Assembly (NCBI GenBank): GCA_030636885.1
Contig: DAOVVY010000043.1
Span: 1-7,293, forward strand
DNA from: Candidatus Nanohaloarchaea archaeon
Lineage (GTDB): Archaea; EX4484-52; GLR71
Length of the DNA stretch: 7,293 nt
Direction: 5' to 3'
A model generated the notes under the pieces. The model saw only the letters and a list, made by a program, of their open reading frames with translations, did no database searches and was not told the DNA's origin. The position numbers and the translations under genes were made by a program. The first letter of the stretch is position 1. Each line of letters begins with the position of its first letter. This document shows, piece by piece, positions 1-5,618 of this stretch.

Positions 1-95
1 CGAACGCGCGGCCTCTGCCTATTTGTTAACCCCAAAGATAAAAAGCTTCTTTGCAGTCATACCAAGGCAACGCTCTACCCCTGAGCCACCAGAGC
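1..95 (-). tRNA. tRNA-Thr (anticodon GGT), intron-containing, 3' end cut off by window edge
   Basis: Read on the minus strand, the cloverleaf is clear. The 5' acceptor strand GCTCTGG is at 95-89. The D arm is GCTC/GAGC around an AGGGGTA loop. The anticodon stem TTGCC (70-66) pairs with GGCAG (19-15), including one G-U pair. The loop begins TTGGTA, giving anticodon GGT at 63-61, preceded by U33 and followed by A37, as expected for a threonine tRNA carrying t6A. After the second stem strand come a five-base variable loop (AGGCC), the T-stem strand GCGCG and the start TTCG of the T loop. The rest of the T arm and the 3' acceptor strand lie outside the window. The gap between the two anticodon-stem strands is far too long for a normal loop, so an intron of about 39 nt is inferred. 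Confidence 0.88.
21..59 (-). other. tRNA-Thr intron in the anticodon loop (between positions 37 and 38)
   Basis: About 39 nt separate A37 (position 60) from the last loop base (position 20). This is the most common intron site in archaeal tRNAs, where the splicing endonuclease cuts a bulge-helix-bulge fold. The intron can form a hairpin of CAAAGA with TCTTTG (53-48 with 39-34, approximately), closed by a short GAC/GTT helix. I could not draw a fully canonical bulge-helix-bulge; the central helix would need several G-U pairs. The exact boundaries may therefore shift by a base or two. Confidence 0.7.
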
Positions 96-118
96 ATACA
101 AAAAAATTATAAGAAAAA

Positions 119-126
119 ATATATAA
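119..126 (-). promoter_or_regulatory. TATA box for tRNA-Thr
   Basis: TTATATAT on the minus strand lies 24-31 bp upstream of the first tRNA base, the expected place for an archaeal TATA box. It lies between the eL40 stop codon and the tRNA, so the tRNA probably has its own promoter. A T7 run (100-106, minus strand) sits between the box and the tRNA. Confidence 0.55.
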
Positions 127-140
127 GAGGATAGTATTAT

Positions 141-305
141 CTATCCTTTGACATCTTTGTTCTTAAGACGCATGTTCTTGGAATTGCATTTTCTGCATTT
201 TATCCCATCCCTTTTACCGGACCGGACCTTTGCATTGCATCTCATGCAGATGTACACATTTGTAAAAAGCCTTTTGACGGCGATTTCATTTCTTGGTTTT
301 GCCAT
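141..305 (-). CDS. Large ribosomal subunit protein eL40 (L40e)
   Basis: This 54-residue basic protein was too short for a length-filtered search and was found by translating the minus strand. It is the zinc-ribbon ribosomal protein eL40 of archaea and eukaryotes, a component of the 50S subunit. Four cysteines form the zinc site: CMRC at residues 20-23 and CRKC at 37-40. They are separated by a basic segment and followed by a lysine-rich tail. The spacing and the N-terminal K-R-L-F-x-N-V-Y-I-C run match the family, and the length is near the usual 48-56 residues. The ATG at 305 is preceded by GTGA (311-314) at a 5-nt spacing, a plausible archaeal Shine-Dalgarno site. A TATA-like TTATATGA lies at 333-340. 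It is followed by tRNA-Thr on the same strand. The function call is confident from the motif pattern and overall sequence. Confidence 0.9.
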   Translation of the reverse strand: MAKPRNEIAVKRLFTNVYICMRCNAKVRSGKRDGIKCRKCNSKNMRLKNKDVKG

Positions 306-367
306 AAGAATCACATTTTAATATAATAAGTATCATATAACTTTACACAAAATCTTTTTAAAAGTAT

Positions 368-1195
368 TCATACCACAAGCTTCTCCAACCGAGCAATCCT
401 CTCAGATATAGAAGGATGCACTAAAAACAATCTAGATACCAAAGACCCATTAAACGGATTTGATATAAAAAGTGCAGACGTAGCATGACTACCAAACTTA
501 AGTGGTCTATGTTTAACCTCACGAGATATCTTCTTAAGCGCAGATACCAGACATGCTGGTTTCTTAGATAACTTTGCACCATCTGAATCAAGTTCCATAA
601 AAAAAGATGAACGATTAGACATACGCACAAACAATGCAGACAATGGTGCAATCAACATTACAGGCACCCTCAACACAGCACCAAAACTCGCATTCTGCGC
701 CTCACCATACCTCAAAAGCAACTCAAAAGGATAAAGAATAACTAAAGATAAGACTGCAGAAAGTGTACTGACAAACACATACCCCCCTGAAATCTGCGCA
801 AATTCACGAGCCACAACAGCTTCAACCTCACGTTCATCACAGACCTGCACAAAACCAGTTGTAACCACTATTGAAAACGGTTTTCGCATACCACAGACAA
901 ATGCAGACGGAGTATCTGCTTCTACAAGATACAGATTAGGATCTGAACACTTCACAGTTTCAGAAAGTTCTTTCACAGTTTTATAAATATTAGAATATTT
1001 ATCACGCGACAATAATTTTGCACCATACATACGAAGAATAATATCTCCAGAATAAAAATAAGACACAATACTAAACATTCCAAAAAATATTAAACCAAAA
1101 AGTGCACCAGCTACACCACCCAATAAACTCCCCACAATACAGAATAGGACAAATGGTAATGATAATATCAATAAAAGTCGTATAATCTTTGACAT
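368..1195 (-). CDS. HtpX/M48-family membrane protein lacking the zinc HExxH motif (probable pseudoprotease)
   Basis: The 275-residue protein follows the layout of the membrane metalloprotease HtpX, which degrades damaged membrane proteins. Two N-terminal hydrophobic segments (about 5-27 and 29-49) precede the domain. The substrate-groove strand region (about 90-118, with S-A-F-V-C-G where active members have N-A-F-A-T-G) comes next, then the active-site helix (122-150), two further hydrophobic segments (about 140-160 and 172-191), and the E-x-x-x-D-G-A element with Glu201 and Asp205. A C-terminal H-P-S-I-S-E-R-I-A-R-L run at 260-270 matches the usual HP...RI..L signature. The HExxH zinc motif reads R130-E-F-A-Q134, so both histidine ligands are missing although the catalytic Glu and the third ligand remain. 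The frame is otherwise intact. I chose the ATG at 1195 over an in-frame TTG at 1219 because GTGA (1201-1204) lies 5 nt upstream. Family membership is confident; loss of proteolysis is an inference. Confidence 0.82.
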   Translation of the reverse strand: MSKIIRLLLILSLPFVLFCIVGSLLGGVAGALFGLIFFGMFSIVSYFYSGDIILRMYGAKLLSRDKYSNIYKTVKELSETVKCSDPNLYLVEADTPSAFVCGMRKPFSIVVTTGFVQVCDEREVEAVVAREFAQISGGYVFVSTLSAVLSLVILYPFELLLRYGEAQNASFGAVLRVPVMLIAPLSALFVRMSNRSSFFMELDSDGAKLSKKPACLVSALKKISREVKHRPLKFGSHATSALFISNPFNGSLVSRLFLVHPSISERIARLEKLVV

Positions 1196-1240
1196 AATAG
1201 TCACATATAGAAAAAACAATTCACTAAATTACTACAACTC

Positions 1241-1268
1241 ATAGTTTTATAAATATATCTAAAACTAT
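1241..1268. repeat. Perfect 9-bp inverted repeat across the htpX-like promoter
   Basis: ATAGTTTTA at 1241-1249 is matched exactly by its reverse complement TAAAACTAT at 1260-1268, with a 10-bp spacer. The left arm overlaps the TATA box of the htpX-like gene. The placement suggests an operator. It could also act as a stem at the end of the adenylate kinase transcript, which ends just to the right. Confidence 0.5.
1246..1253 (-). promoter_or_regulatory. TATA box for the htpX-like gene
   Basis: TTTATAAA on the minus strand predicts transcription starting near 1223, about 28 nt before the chosen ATG at 1195. That leaves room for the GTGA ribosome-binding site at 1201-1204. Confidence 0.55.
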
Positions 1269-1277
1269 CACACAGTC

Positions 1278-1283
1278 AAAAAA
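1278..1283 (-). terminator. T-run terminator after the adenylate kinase gene
   Basis: Six T residues on the minus strand directly follow the TGA stop. Archaeal transcription ends at such short U-tracts. It is weak because the run is short and the region AT-rich. Confidence 0.3.
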
Positions 1284-1802
1284 TCATAACGAAAGCATAT
1301 CAAAATAGGTAGCCCACGACACTTTTCCGGGTCGATAATCACCATAATTTTTATTTTTGATCATATCAGAAATAACACTTACCACACTCTCAACATCACA
1401 TGCAGTAGTATCAATCTCCACCACAGTACTATTGACTTCAACAGCTTCCTGCAATATAACATCAAGAATTTCAGCCTCAACATTTTCAGTTATCTTCGCA
1501 GGAGACCAACTTCTAGACAAAAGCCGTTTTTCAAGCACAATCGGACTAGTTCTCAGAACAACAACAAGATCGGCAGAACAAAAATGCGCAAGATGCCCAT
1601 CAACTACAATGTCTCCTGAAAGCTTATCAATCTCAACTTTAAGCTTTTCTTCATCAATCACTAACGACCCACGCTCATCAGTTTCCTCAATCAAATTATG
1701 ACCCTCAGCAAAATCATTTATAGCAATAAGCTTAAACCCTAATTGTTTAGCCAATAACCCCGACACTTGCGTTTTACCAGTCCCAGGTGTCCCAGAAATC
1801 AT
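1284..1802 (-). CDS. AK6/Fap7-type adenylate kinase, ribosome biogenesis NTPase
   Basis: The 172-residue protein belongs to the AK6/Fap7 family (archaeal aAK6). These proteins have adenylate kinase activity and act in late small-subunit ribosome maturation with uS11. The P-loop GTPGTGKT is at residues 4-11. The core has D-E-R-G-S-L-V-I-D at 42-50, the signature GHLAH at 69-73 and V-V-L-R-T-S-P at 81-87. The lid region is R-S-W-S-P-A-K-I-T-E-N at 97-107, followed by A-E-I-L-D-V (110-115). The C-terminus has Y-R-P-G-x-x-x-W (156-163), usual for archaeal members. The first ATG leaves an unusually short first beta strand, only M-I-S before the P-loop. A GGTGA site lies 15 nt from this ATG but exactly 6 nt from an in-frame ATT at 1811, which would add three residues (M-K-I) and restore normal length. 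It starts 51 nt after the regulator gene's stop and may be co-transcribed. The family call is firm; the start is not. Confidence 0.93.
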   Translation of the reverse strand: MISGTPGTGKTQVSGLLAKQLGFKLIAINDFAEGHNLIEETDERGSLVIDEEKLKVEIDKLSGDIVVDGHLAHFCSADLVVVLRTSPIVLEKRLLSRSWSPAKITENVEAEILDVILQEAVEVNSTVVEIDTTACDVESVVSVISDMIKNKNYGDYRPGKVSWATYFDMLSL

Positions 1803-1817
1803 AATTTTAATAACATA

Positions 1818-1822
1818 TCACC
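1818..1822 (-). promoter_or_regulatory. Shine-Dalgarno GGTGA, position disagrees with the ATG start
   Basis: GGTGA matches the 3' end of archaeal 16S rRNA. It is 15 nt from the AK6 ATG (1802), too far, but 6 nt from an in-frame ATT codon (1811-1809). An in-frame TGA overlaps it (1820-1818), so the true start must lie at GTT 1814 or later. Confidence 0.5.
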
Positions 1823-1850
1823 AATTAACAGTATTAACTAAATCCCATAA

Positions 1851-1858
1851 CTTTTAAA
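1851..1858 (-). promoter_or_regulatory. Possible TATA box for the adenylate kinase gene
   Basis: TTTAAAAG on the minus strand overlaps the stop codon of the upstream regulator gene. It would place transcription near 1828, just before the GGTGA site. This would give the kinase its own promoter in addition to any read-through from the transglutaminase-regulator operon. Confidence 0.35.
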
Positions 1859-2420
1859 TCTTATCAATCCTATTCTCACGAATCTTAAGACCAATAAATA
1901 TACCTAAAAGAAACACCCCTACAATTAAAAGAACCACAGTTGCACTAGATATCTCAGGAGATGATAATGCAACCTCATTCAATACAGACGGCACTTCATA
2001 AGTTGCAGACTCCATAACAGCTTCTGCAACTGCTGGCGTACCTTTTGACAATACAGAATCTGAAGACACCATCAATGAACTGCTTATTTTAGGCACCATG
2101 TTATCATACGCAAAGGAAACAACCCCCGACACCATAAACAATATGCTTAATGGCAAGACAACACTTATCTCCAACGGATTAGAAAATGCTCGTTTAGCCC
2201 CTGAAGTAAGGGAATAATATTTCCATTTATTACCCTCATCATGCCTTTCAATAATTCCCGCACCTTCAAGTATATCAAGATGTTCTTTTACGGAAGAGAC
2301 ATGAAGACCCGTACATTTAGAAAGTTCAGACTGAGTCATCCGTCTTTTAGAAAGATACTTAATCAATGACAGACGTGTTTTTGACCCTAAAGCCTTGAAA
2401 GTCCCCGCATCAAAATTCAT
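1854..2420 (-). CDS. Membrane-anchored winged-helix (ArsR-like) transcriptional regulator
   Basis: The 188-residue protein has an N-terminal winged-helix DNA-binding domain (about residues 5-72). It includes L-G-S-K-T-R-L-S-L-I-K-Y-L, a T-Q-S-E-L-S helix, the recognition helix around H-V-S-S-V-K-E-H-L, and a wing ending K-W-K-Y-Y-S-L-T. Two hydrophobic segments follow (about 85-103 and 160-178), separated by a 55-residue Ser/Val/Glu-rich loop. The predicted topology puts the DNA-binding head and the basic C-terminal tail in the cytoplasm and the loop outside. This makes it a one-component membrane regulator that could read an external signal. GGTGA (2425-2429) sits 4 nt before the ATG at 2420, so I prefer that start to the ATG at 2432, which would add four residues. 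It follows the secreted transglutaminase gene by about 20 bp, so the two are surely co-transcribed. Its target and signal are unknown; autoregulation is inferred from the inverted repeat at 4551-4580. Confidence 0.85.
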   Translation of the reverse strand: MNFDAGTFKALGSKTRLSLIKYLSKRRMTQSELSKCTGLHVSSVKEHLDILEGAGIIERHDEGNKWKYYSLTSGAKRAFSNPLEISVVLPLSILFMVSGVVSFAYDNMVPKISSSLMVSSDSVLSKGTPAVAEAVMESATYEVPSVLNEVALSSPEISSATVVLLIVGVFLLGIFIGLKIRENRIDKI

Positions 2421-2440
2421 AGATTCACCCATAAAGACAA

Positions 2441-4549
2441 TTAAATGTTACTAATAAATTCCGTTATCAACCTAATTATTTTTGAAATAATGTTTTCAGC
2501 ACCAATTACAATATCAACTTCATCAGAATATAAATTGCCACCCCTATCACTCCATGAGACACTCACATCATAATCACCTTGGGCAACATCAAAAGAAAAT
2601 GTATGAGACCCAAAAACTGATTCAGCACTAAAAGACACACCATCAATTATAACCACAACATCTTCAGCAGTATCTGTCGCAACCAAAACATCAAAAGACA
2701 GTCTCATCAATCCGTAATCATAACCATAATCATATGACAAGACAGGAATATCATAAACTATAATCTCTGCATATTCAGCATCAACAATACCCTGACCAGT
2801 AATTTTAACAGCTACATCAATATCATCCACAACAGATGTATCAAGCATAGATCCCACAACAATCAATGAATTAGACGGAACACTCAATGTCTCAATAGAG
2901 TCACCATAAAACAATTTGACAGTCTCATCACTCACCTTATCATTAACTATCGTAATGTTCATTGATGCTACCGTATTCACAGGCATTATATCCATATATT
3001 CCAAAGAATCAATATACACACTACCTTTTTCAATCACATCAAAAAACACAGTTTCAACATCACCCGTAGACGAATATAAAGTAACATTATTTATACCCAA
3101 TCGTTTTGGTTTGAACATGAATATAGCATTACCCTCAGACTCAGAAGATACATCCACCACACCTTCCTCAAAATAATCAAAGGACACAATACCCACAGTT
3201 AAAGACCCTGACCCACTAAGACGTTTAACACCCACGTCAATCTCCTGCACATCACCAAAATTAATTACTGGTTTTGCAACTATTGGATTTAACAATACAG
3301 AACTCTTTTCCTGAGAACTTATTACAACTTCCAACACTTTATTTTCTAAATATTTAGAATTTAAAATCACAGGACAGGTATAGATCATATTTTCAGCAAG
3401 ACCTGAAGACACATGCCCAATCCAATAGACAATCTTATCTTGACTACCCGCCTCAATTATAACTTTCCTTTCTTTTTCAACAATTGTCAATATAGCAGGA
3501 TCAGAAAGACAAGGTTCAATACTGACATCCAAAACACGATAATCATCTTGTGGAATCTTTACATAAAAAAGAATATCATCTCCTGGCTCAACTTCAAGCG
3601 AGGACACACCAAATTCAAAATCAGTTATAGTATCTGTATAAGTCACAGATAATGTATTAATAGTCTTATCATCAGTCACCCAATTAATCCCACCCAATTC
3701 AGTACCATAAACCTTAACATCATTCTTGACCTGATTATCAAGCTGTACAGTATACCTAAGATGTGTTGCATCAAGATTACCTACCTCAAGCCATAGTGCA
3801 TCGACAGGCACCCATTTACCTAAATAAACTTCAGAATATGCATGTTCTTCCCAACCATTATCCCCGTACGCAAAACCGGACACATATCGTGCAGGAATGT
3901 CAGACGCACGGGACAGAGCAACAAAAAGAGTTGTATACTCAGCGCACACACCAGCCTTGGTATCAAGAACAGAAACCGCATCTAATATGACATCACTATA
4001 TGACAGATCATAAGTCAAATATTCATTAACCCATATTGCAAGTCTTGCAACAGTCTCAAAATCAGACTGACTTCCGCGAGTTATAGACTCTGCAAGAGTC
4101 TTTATAGCAACATCATCAGACTGTATGTTTTCAGTAGCGACAAGATACTTTTTTACATCAGCAGGAATAGTATAAGCTACAGGTATAGATGTCGTCACTT
4201 GAGAACGAACAGTAACATCTGTCTTAGACAGATACTCAATAGTATTTGATGCTGGTTCTTCTTCATATATATACACAAATTTATTACCAATCTCATCAAC
4301 CACAAGATTATCTGAATACAATACCTGTTGATTTACTGCTTGTTGAGGAACAGTGAGATTTATTTTAATCCATTTAAGATTACCAGTAGTCACCTGAATT
4401 ATACCTTCCTCAGAAATCTTAAGTTTCAATGATTCAACAAGATGAGAATCTGTAATTTCCATACCCTCCACAAAAGTCTCAGCATAAATAGTAGGTACTA
4501 TAGCTATCAAAAGAACTACATATACAAAAATAACAGCATAAAATCTCAT
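2441..4549 (-). CDS. Secreted transglutaminase-like protein with Ig-like repeats
   Basis: The 702-residue protein begins with a signal peptide (residues 1-23, cleavage probably after I-Y-A). A leading beta-rich region reaches about residue 150. The transglutaminase-like papain-fold core spans about 160-265 with an intact triad: Cys202 in K-A-G-V-C-A-E-Y, His236 in W-E-E-H-A-Y-S-E-V and Asp250 in W-V-P-V-D-A-L-W. The rest (about 300-680) is acidic, beta-rich and Ig/fibronectin-like, with no strong C-terminal membrane span. It ends in a 16-residue amphipathic Ile-rich stretch that might touch the membrane. The family includes proteases, amidases and cross-linking enzymes acting outside the cell; the actual reaction and substrate here are unknown. 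No Shine-Dalgarno site precedes the ATG. A TATA box centred about 27 bp upstream predicts a leaderless mRNA. It is the first gene of a unit with the membrane regulator. A Y-D-Y-G-Y-D-Y-G mini-repeat occurs near residue 606. Confidence 0.85.
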   Translation of the reverse strand: MRFYAVIFVYVVLLIAIVPTIYAETFVEGMEITDSHLVESLKLKISEEGIIQVTTGNLKWIKINLTVPQQAVNQQVLYSDNLVVDEIGNKFVYIYEEEPASNTIEYLSKTDVTVRSQVTTSIPVAYTIPADVKKYLVATENIQSDDVAIKTLAESITRGSQSDFETVARLAIWVNEYLTYDLSYSDVILDAVSVLDTKAGVCAEYTTLFVALSRASDIPARYVSGFAYGDNGWEEHAYSEVYLGKWVPVDALWLEVGNLDATHLRYTVQLDNQVKNDVKVYGTELGGINWVTDDKTINTLSVTYTDTITDFEFGVSSLEVEPGDDILFYVKIPQDDYRVLDVSIEPCLSDPAILTIVEKERKVIIEAGSQDKIVYWIGHVSSGLAENMIYTCPVILNSKYLENKVLEVVISSQEKSSVLLNPIVAKPVINFGDVQEIDVGVKRLSGSGSLTVGIVSFDYFEEGVVDVSSESEGNAIFMFKPKRLGINNVTLYSSTGDVETVFFDVIEKGSVYIDSLEYMDIMPVNTVASMNITIVNDKVSDETVKLFYGDSIETLSVPSNSLIVVGSMLDTSVVDDIDVAVKITGQGIVDAEYAEIIVYDIPVLSYDYGYDYGLMRLSFDVLVATDTAEDVVVIIDGVSFSAESVFGSHTFSFDVAQGDYDVSVSWSDRGGNLYSDEVDIVIGAENIISKIIRLITEFISNI

Positions 4550-4550
4550 A

Positions 4551-4580
4551 ATATATATTACGCATCACAATAATATATAT
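4551..4580. repeat. Perfect 10-bp inverted repeat over the transglutaminase promoter
   Basis: ATATATATTA (4551-4560) and its exact reverse complement TAATATATAT (4571-4580) flank a 10-bp spacer. The unit covers the TATA box and the predicted transcription start. On the minus strand, TGATGC also occurs twice, once within the spacer (4562-4567) and once upstream (4596-4601). The upstream copy overlaps the palindrome GATGCATC (4593-4600). It is a candidate operator for the membrane regulator encoded by this operon. The arms are pure A/T, so chance or simple TATA duplication cannot be excluded. Confidence 0.5.
4573..4580 (-). promoter_or_regulatory. TATA box for the transglutaminase-regulator operon
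   Basis: ATATATAT on the minus strand is centred about 27 bp upstream of the ATG at 4549. This predicts that transcription starts at or next to the start codon. The absence of a ribosome-binding site fits a leaderless message. Confidence 0.5.
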
Positions 4581-4623
4581 CTATAATAATTAGATGCATC
4601 AAACGTCTCAAGACCCAAAAACC

Positions 4624-5424
4624 TCATACAAAAAATGCAAGCACACTCAAAAGCCCTAAAACGATACAGAACCACGAGAAATCAATCTTTTCCGCAACCT
4701 TAAAAAGCGCACCAATTGTCAAGTATCCGAACACAAAAGAAAAAAGTAGCGCAACAACCGAATTCAGATCAAAAACAATAAGACCCATAGCCCCAAGCCC
4801 GACTTCAGCCACAAAAACTGCAGGGATACTCATCAAAAAACTCAATCTCAAAGCTTTATCAGCCGAAAACCCACGAAGAAGAAGCGCAGAGACGGTAATC
4901 CCCGACCGGCTGATACCAGGAATTGCAGCAAAACCTTGCGCAACACCAACAATAACAGAATCAAGAATAGTTATCTTTTTCAATAGCCCCACACCTTTTT
5001 TTGCTTTCCTTTGCAAGATTCCTGTAAATATGAGGAATACGCCAATTACAGCAGTTGCCATCTTACCAGAGATTGCCCCCTCGGCACCTATCGCAAAAAG
5101 AATAAGTGGCAGACCAATAATGCCTGTAAGCGCAGTAGTCACAATAAGAAATGTTGTTGTCGTATTGACAGTACTTTCAAACGATTCTCTTTTGATGTAT
5201 CTGGGTAGGTTTCGCGCAATTCCGATCAAATCCTCTTTCAAGAACAAAACGGCCGCAAGCATTGTGCCTATATGTAACCAGATAGACATGGGCAGCGCCT
5301 CAGAAAGGCTCTTCCCGAAAAAGTTGATCATGATAAGTGAAGTCATACCCTCACTACTGATTGGAAGCCATTCGGCTATGCCCTGCACAATGCCCAATAT
5401 AACAGCTTCAAAGAATGTCAACAT
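4624..5424 (-). CDS. uppP: BacA/UppP-family polyprenyl-diphosphate phosphatase
   Basis: The 266-residue protein is a multi-pass membrane protein with hydrophobic segments spread along its whole length, as in BacA/UppP. The bacterial enzyme removes a phosphate from undecaprenyl diphosphate to recycle the carrier for cell-surface polymers; the archaeal substrate is presumably a dolichyl or similar isoprenoid diphosphate. Motif 1 reads G-I-V-Q-G-I-A-E-W-L-P-I-S-S-E-G-M (residues 11-27), with Glu18 and Ser24 matching E. coli Glu21 and Ser27. Motif 2, P-G-I-S-R-S-G-I-T (169-177), carries the conserved Arg173. E. coli Glu17 and His30 are replaced by Gln14 and Met27. The length matches the family (about 260-275). 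The start has no Shine-Dalgarno site and follows a TATA box by about 30 bp, so the mRNA has almost no leader. It lies 74 bp upstream of the transglutaminase gene, which has its own promoter. Confidence 0.88.
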   Translation of the reverse strand: MLTFFEAVILGIVQGIAEWLPISSEGMTSLIMINFFGKSLSEALPMSIWLHIGTMLAAVLFLKEDLIGIARNLPRYIKRESFESTVNTTTTFLIVTTALTGIIGLPLILFAIGAEGAISGKMATAVIGVFLIFTGILQRKAKKGVGLLKKITILDSVIVGVAQGFAAIPGISRSGITVSALLLRGFSADKALRLSFLMSIPAVFVAEVGLGAMGLIVFDLNSVVALLFSFVFGYLTIGALFKVAEKIDFSWFCIVLGLLSVLAFFV

Positions 5425-5453
5425 AATAACAAAGATTAATTGAGCTGAAATGA

Positions 5454-5461
5454 TTTATATA
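5454..5461 (-). promoter_or_regulatory. TATA box for the BacA/UppP-type gene
   Basis: TATATAAA on the minus strand lies 30-37 bp upstream of the ATG at 5424. It predicts a start of transcription near 5431 and a leader of about seven bases, consistent with no ribosome-binding site being visible. Confidence 0.55.
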
Positions 5462-5588
5462 TTAGCGTTAAAAGATTGGGATGAATTGGTGCACACAAAC
5501 AGGTTGTAATTATATAGGATAAACTTTGTATAATTCGTTGTTAAAATCAATTGAGAAAGAGGGCTAAAAAAAGAAAAAGGGAACAATA

Positions 5589-5597
5589 TTTATATAA
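5589..5597 (+). promoter_or_regulatory. TATA box for the plus-strand orphan gene
   Basis: TTTATATAA is centred 26 bp upstream of the ATG at 5619, so the message is probably leaderless. No Shine-Dalgarno site precedes the start. The remaining divergent spacer (5425-5588) shows only A/T-rich sequence and no other recognisable element. Confidence 0.55.
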
Positions 5598-5618
5598 TAG
5601 TCATTATTACTAATACAT

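Noticed and set aside
1196..1219. In-frame TTG start extending the HtpX-like protein by eight residues
   Set aside because: The ATG at 1195 has a GTGA site at ideal spacing, and the extension adds residues with no family counterpart.
1357..1701. 114-codon plus-strand open frame opposite the adenylate kinase gene
   Set aside because: Its Ser/Thr-rich, low-complexity product is a typical antisense shadow of a well-supported gene.
1824..1838. Direct repeat ATTAAC-agt-ATTAAC upstream of the adenylate kinase gene
   Set aside because: It is only six bases, A/T-rich and with no symmetry or link to a promoter element beyond proximity.
5030..5443. 137-codon plus-strand open frame opposite the phosphatase gene
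   Set aside because: It lies fully antisense to a clear BacA/UppP gene, has no promoter or ribosome-binding site, and its protein shows no domain pattern.
5508..5535. 7-bp inverted repeat AATTATA/TATAATT in the divergent spacer
   Set aside because: The arms are short and purely A/T with a 14-bp spacer. It lies far upstream of both promoters and is likely by chance in such A/T-rich sequence.
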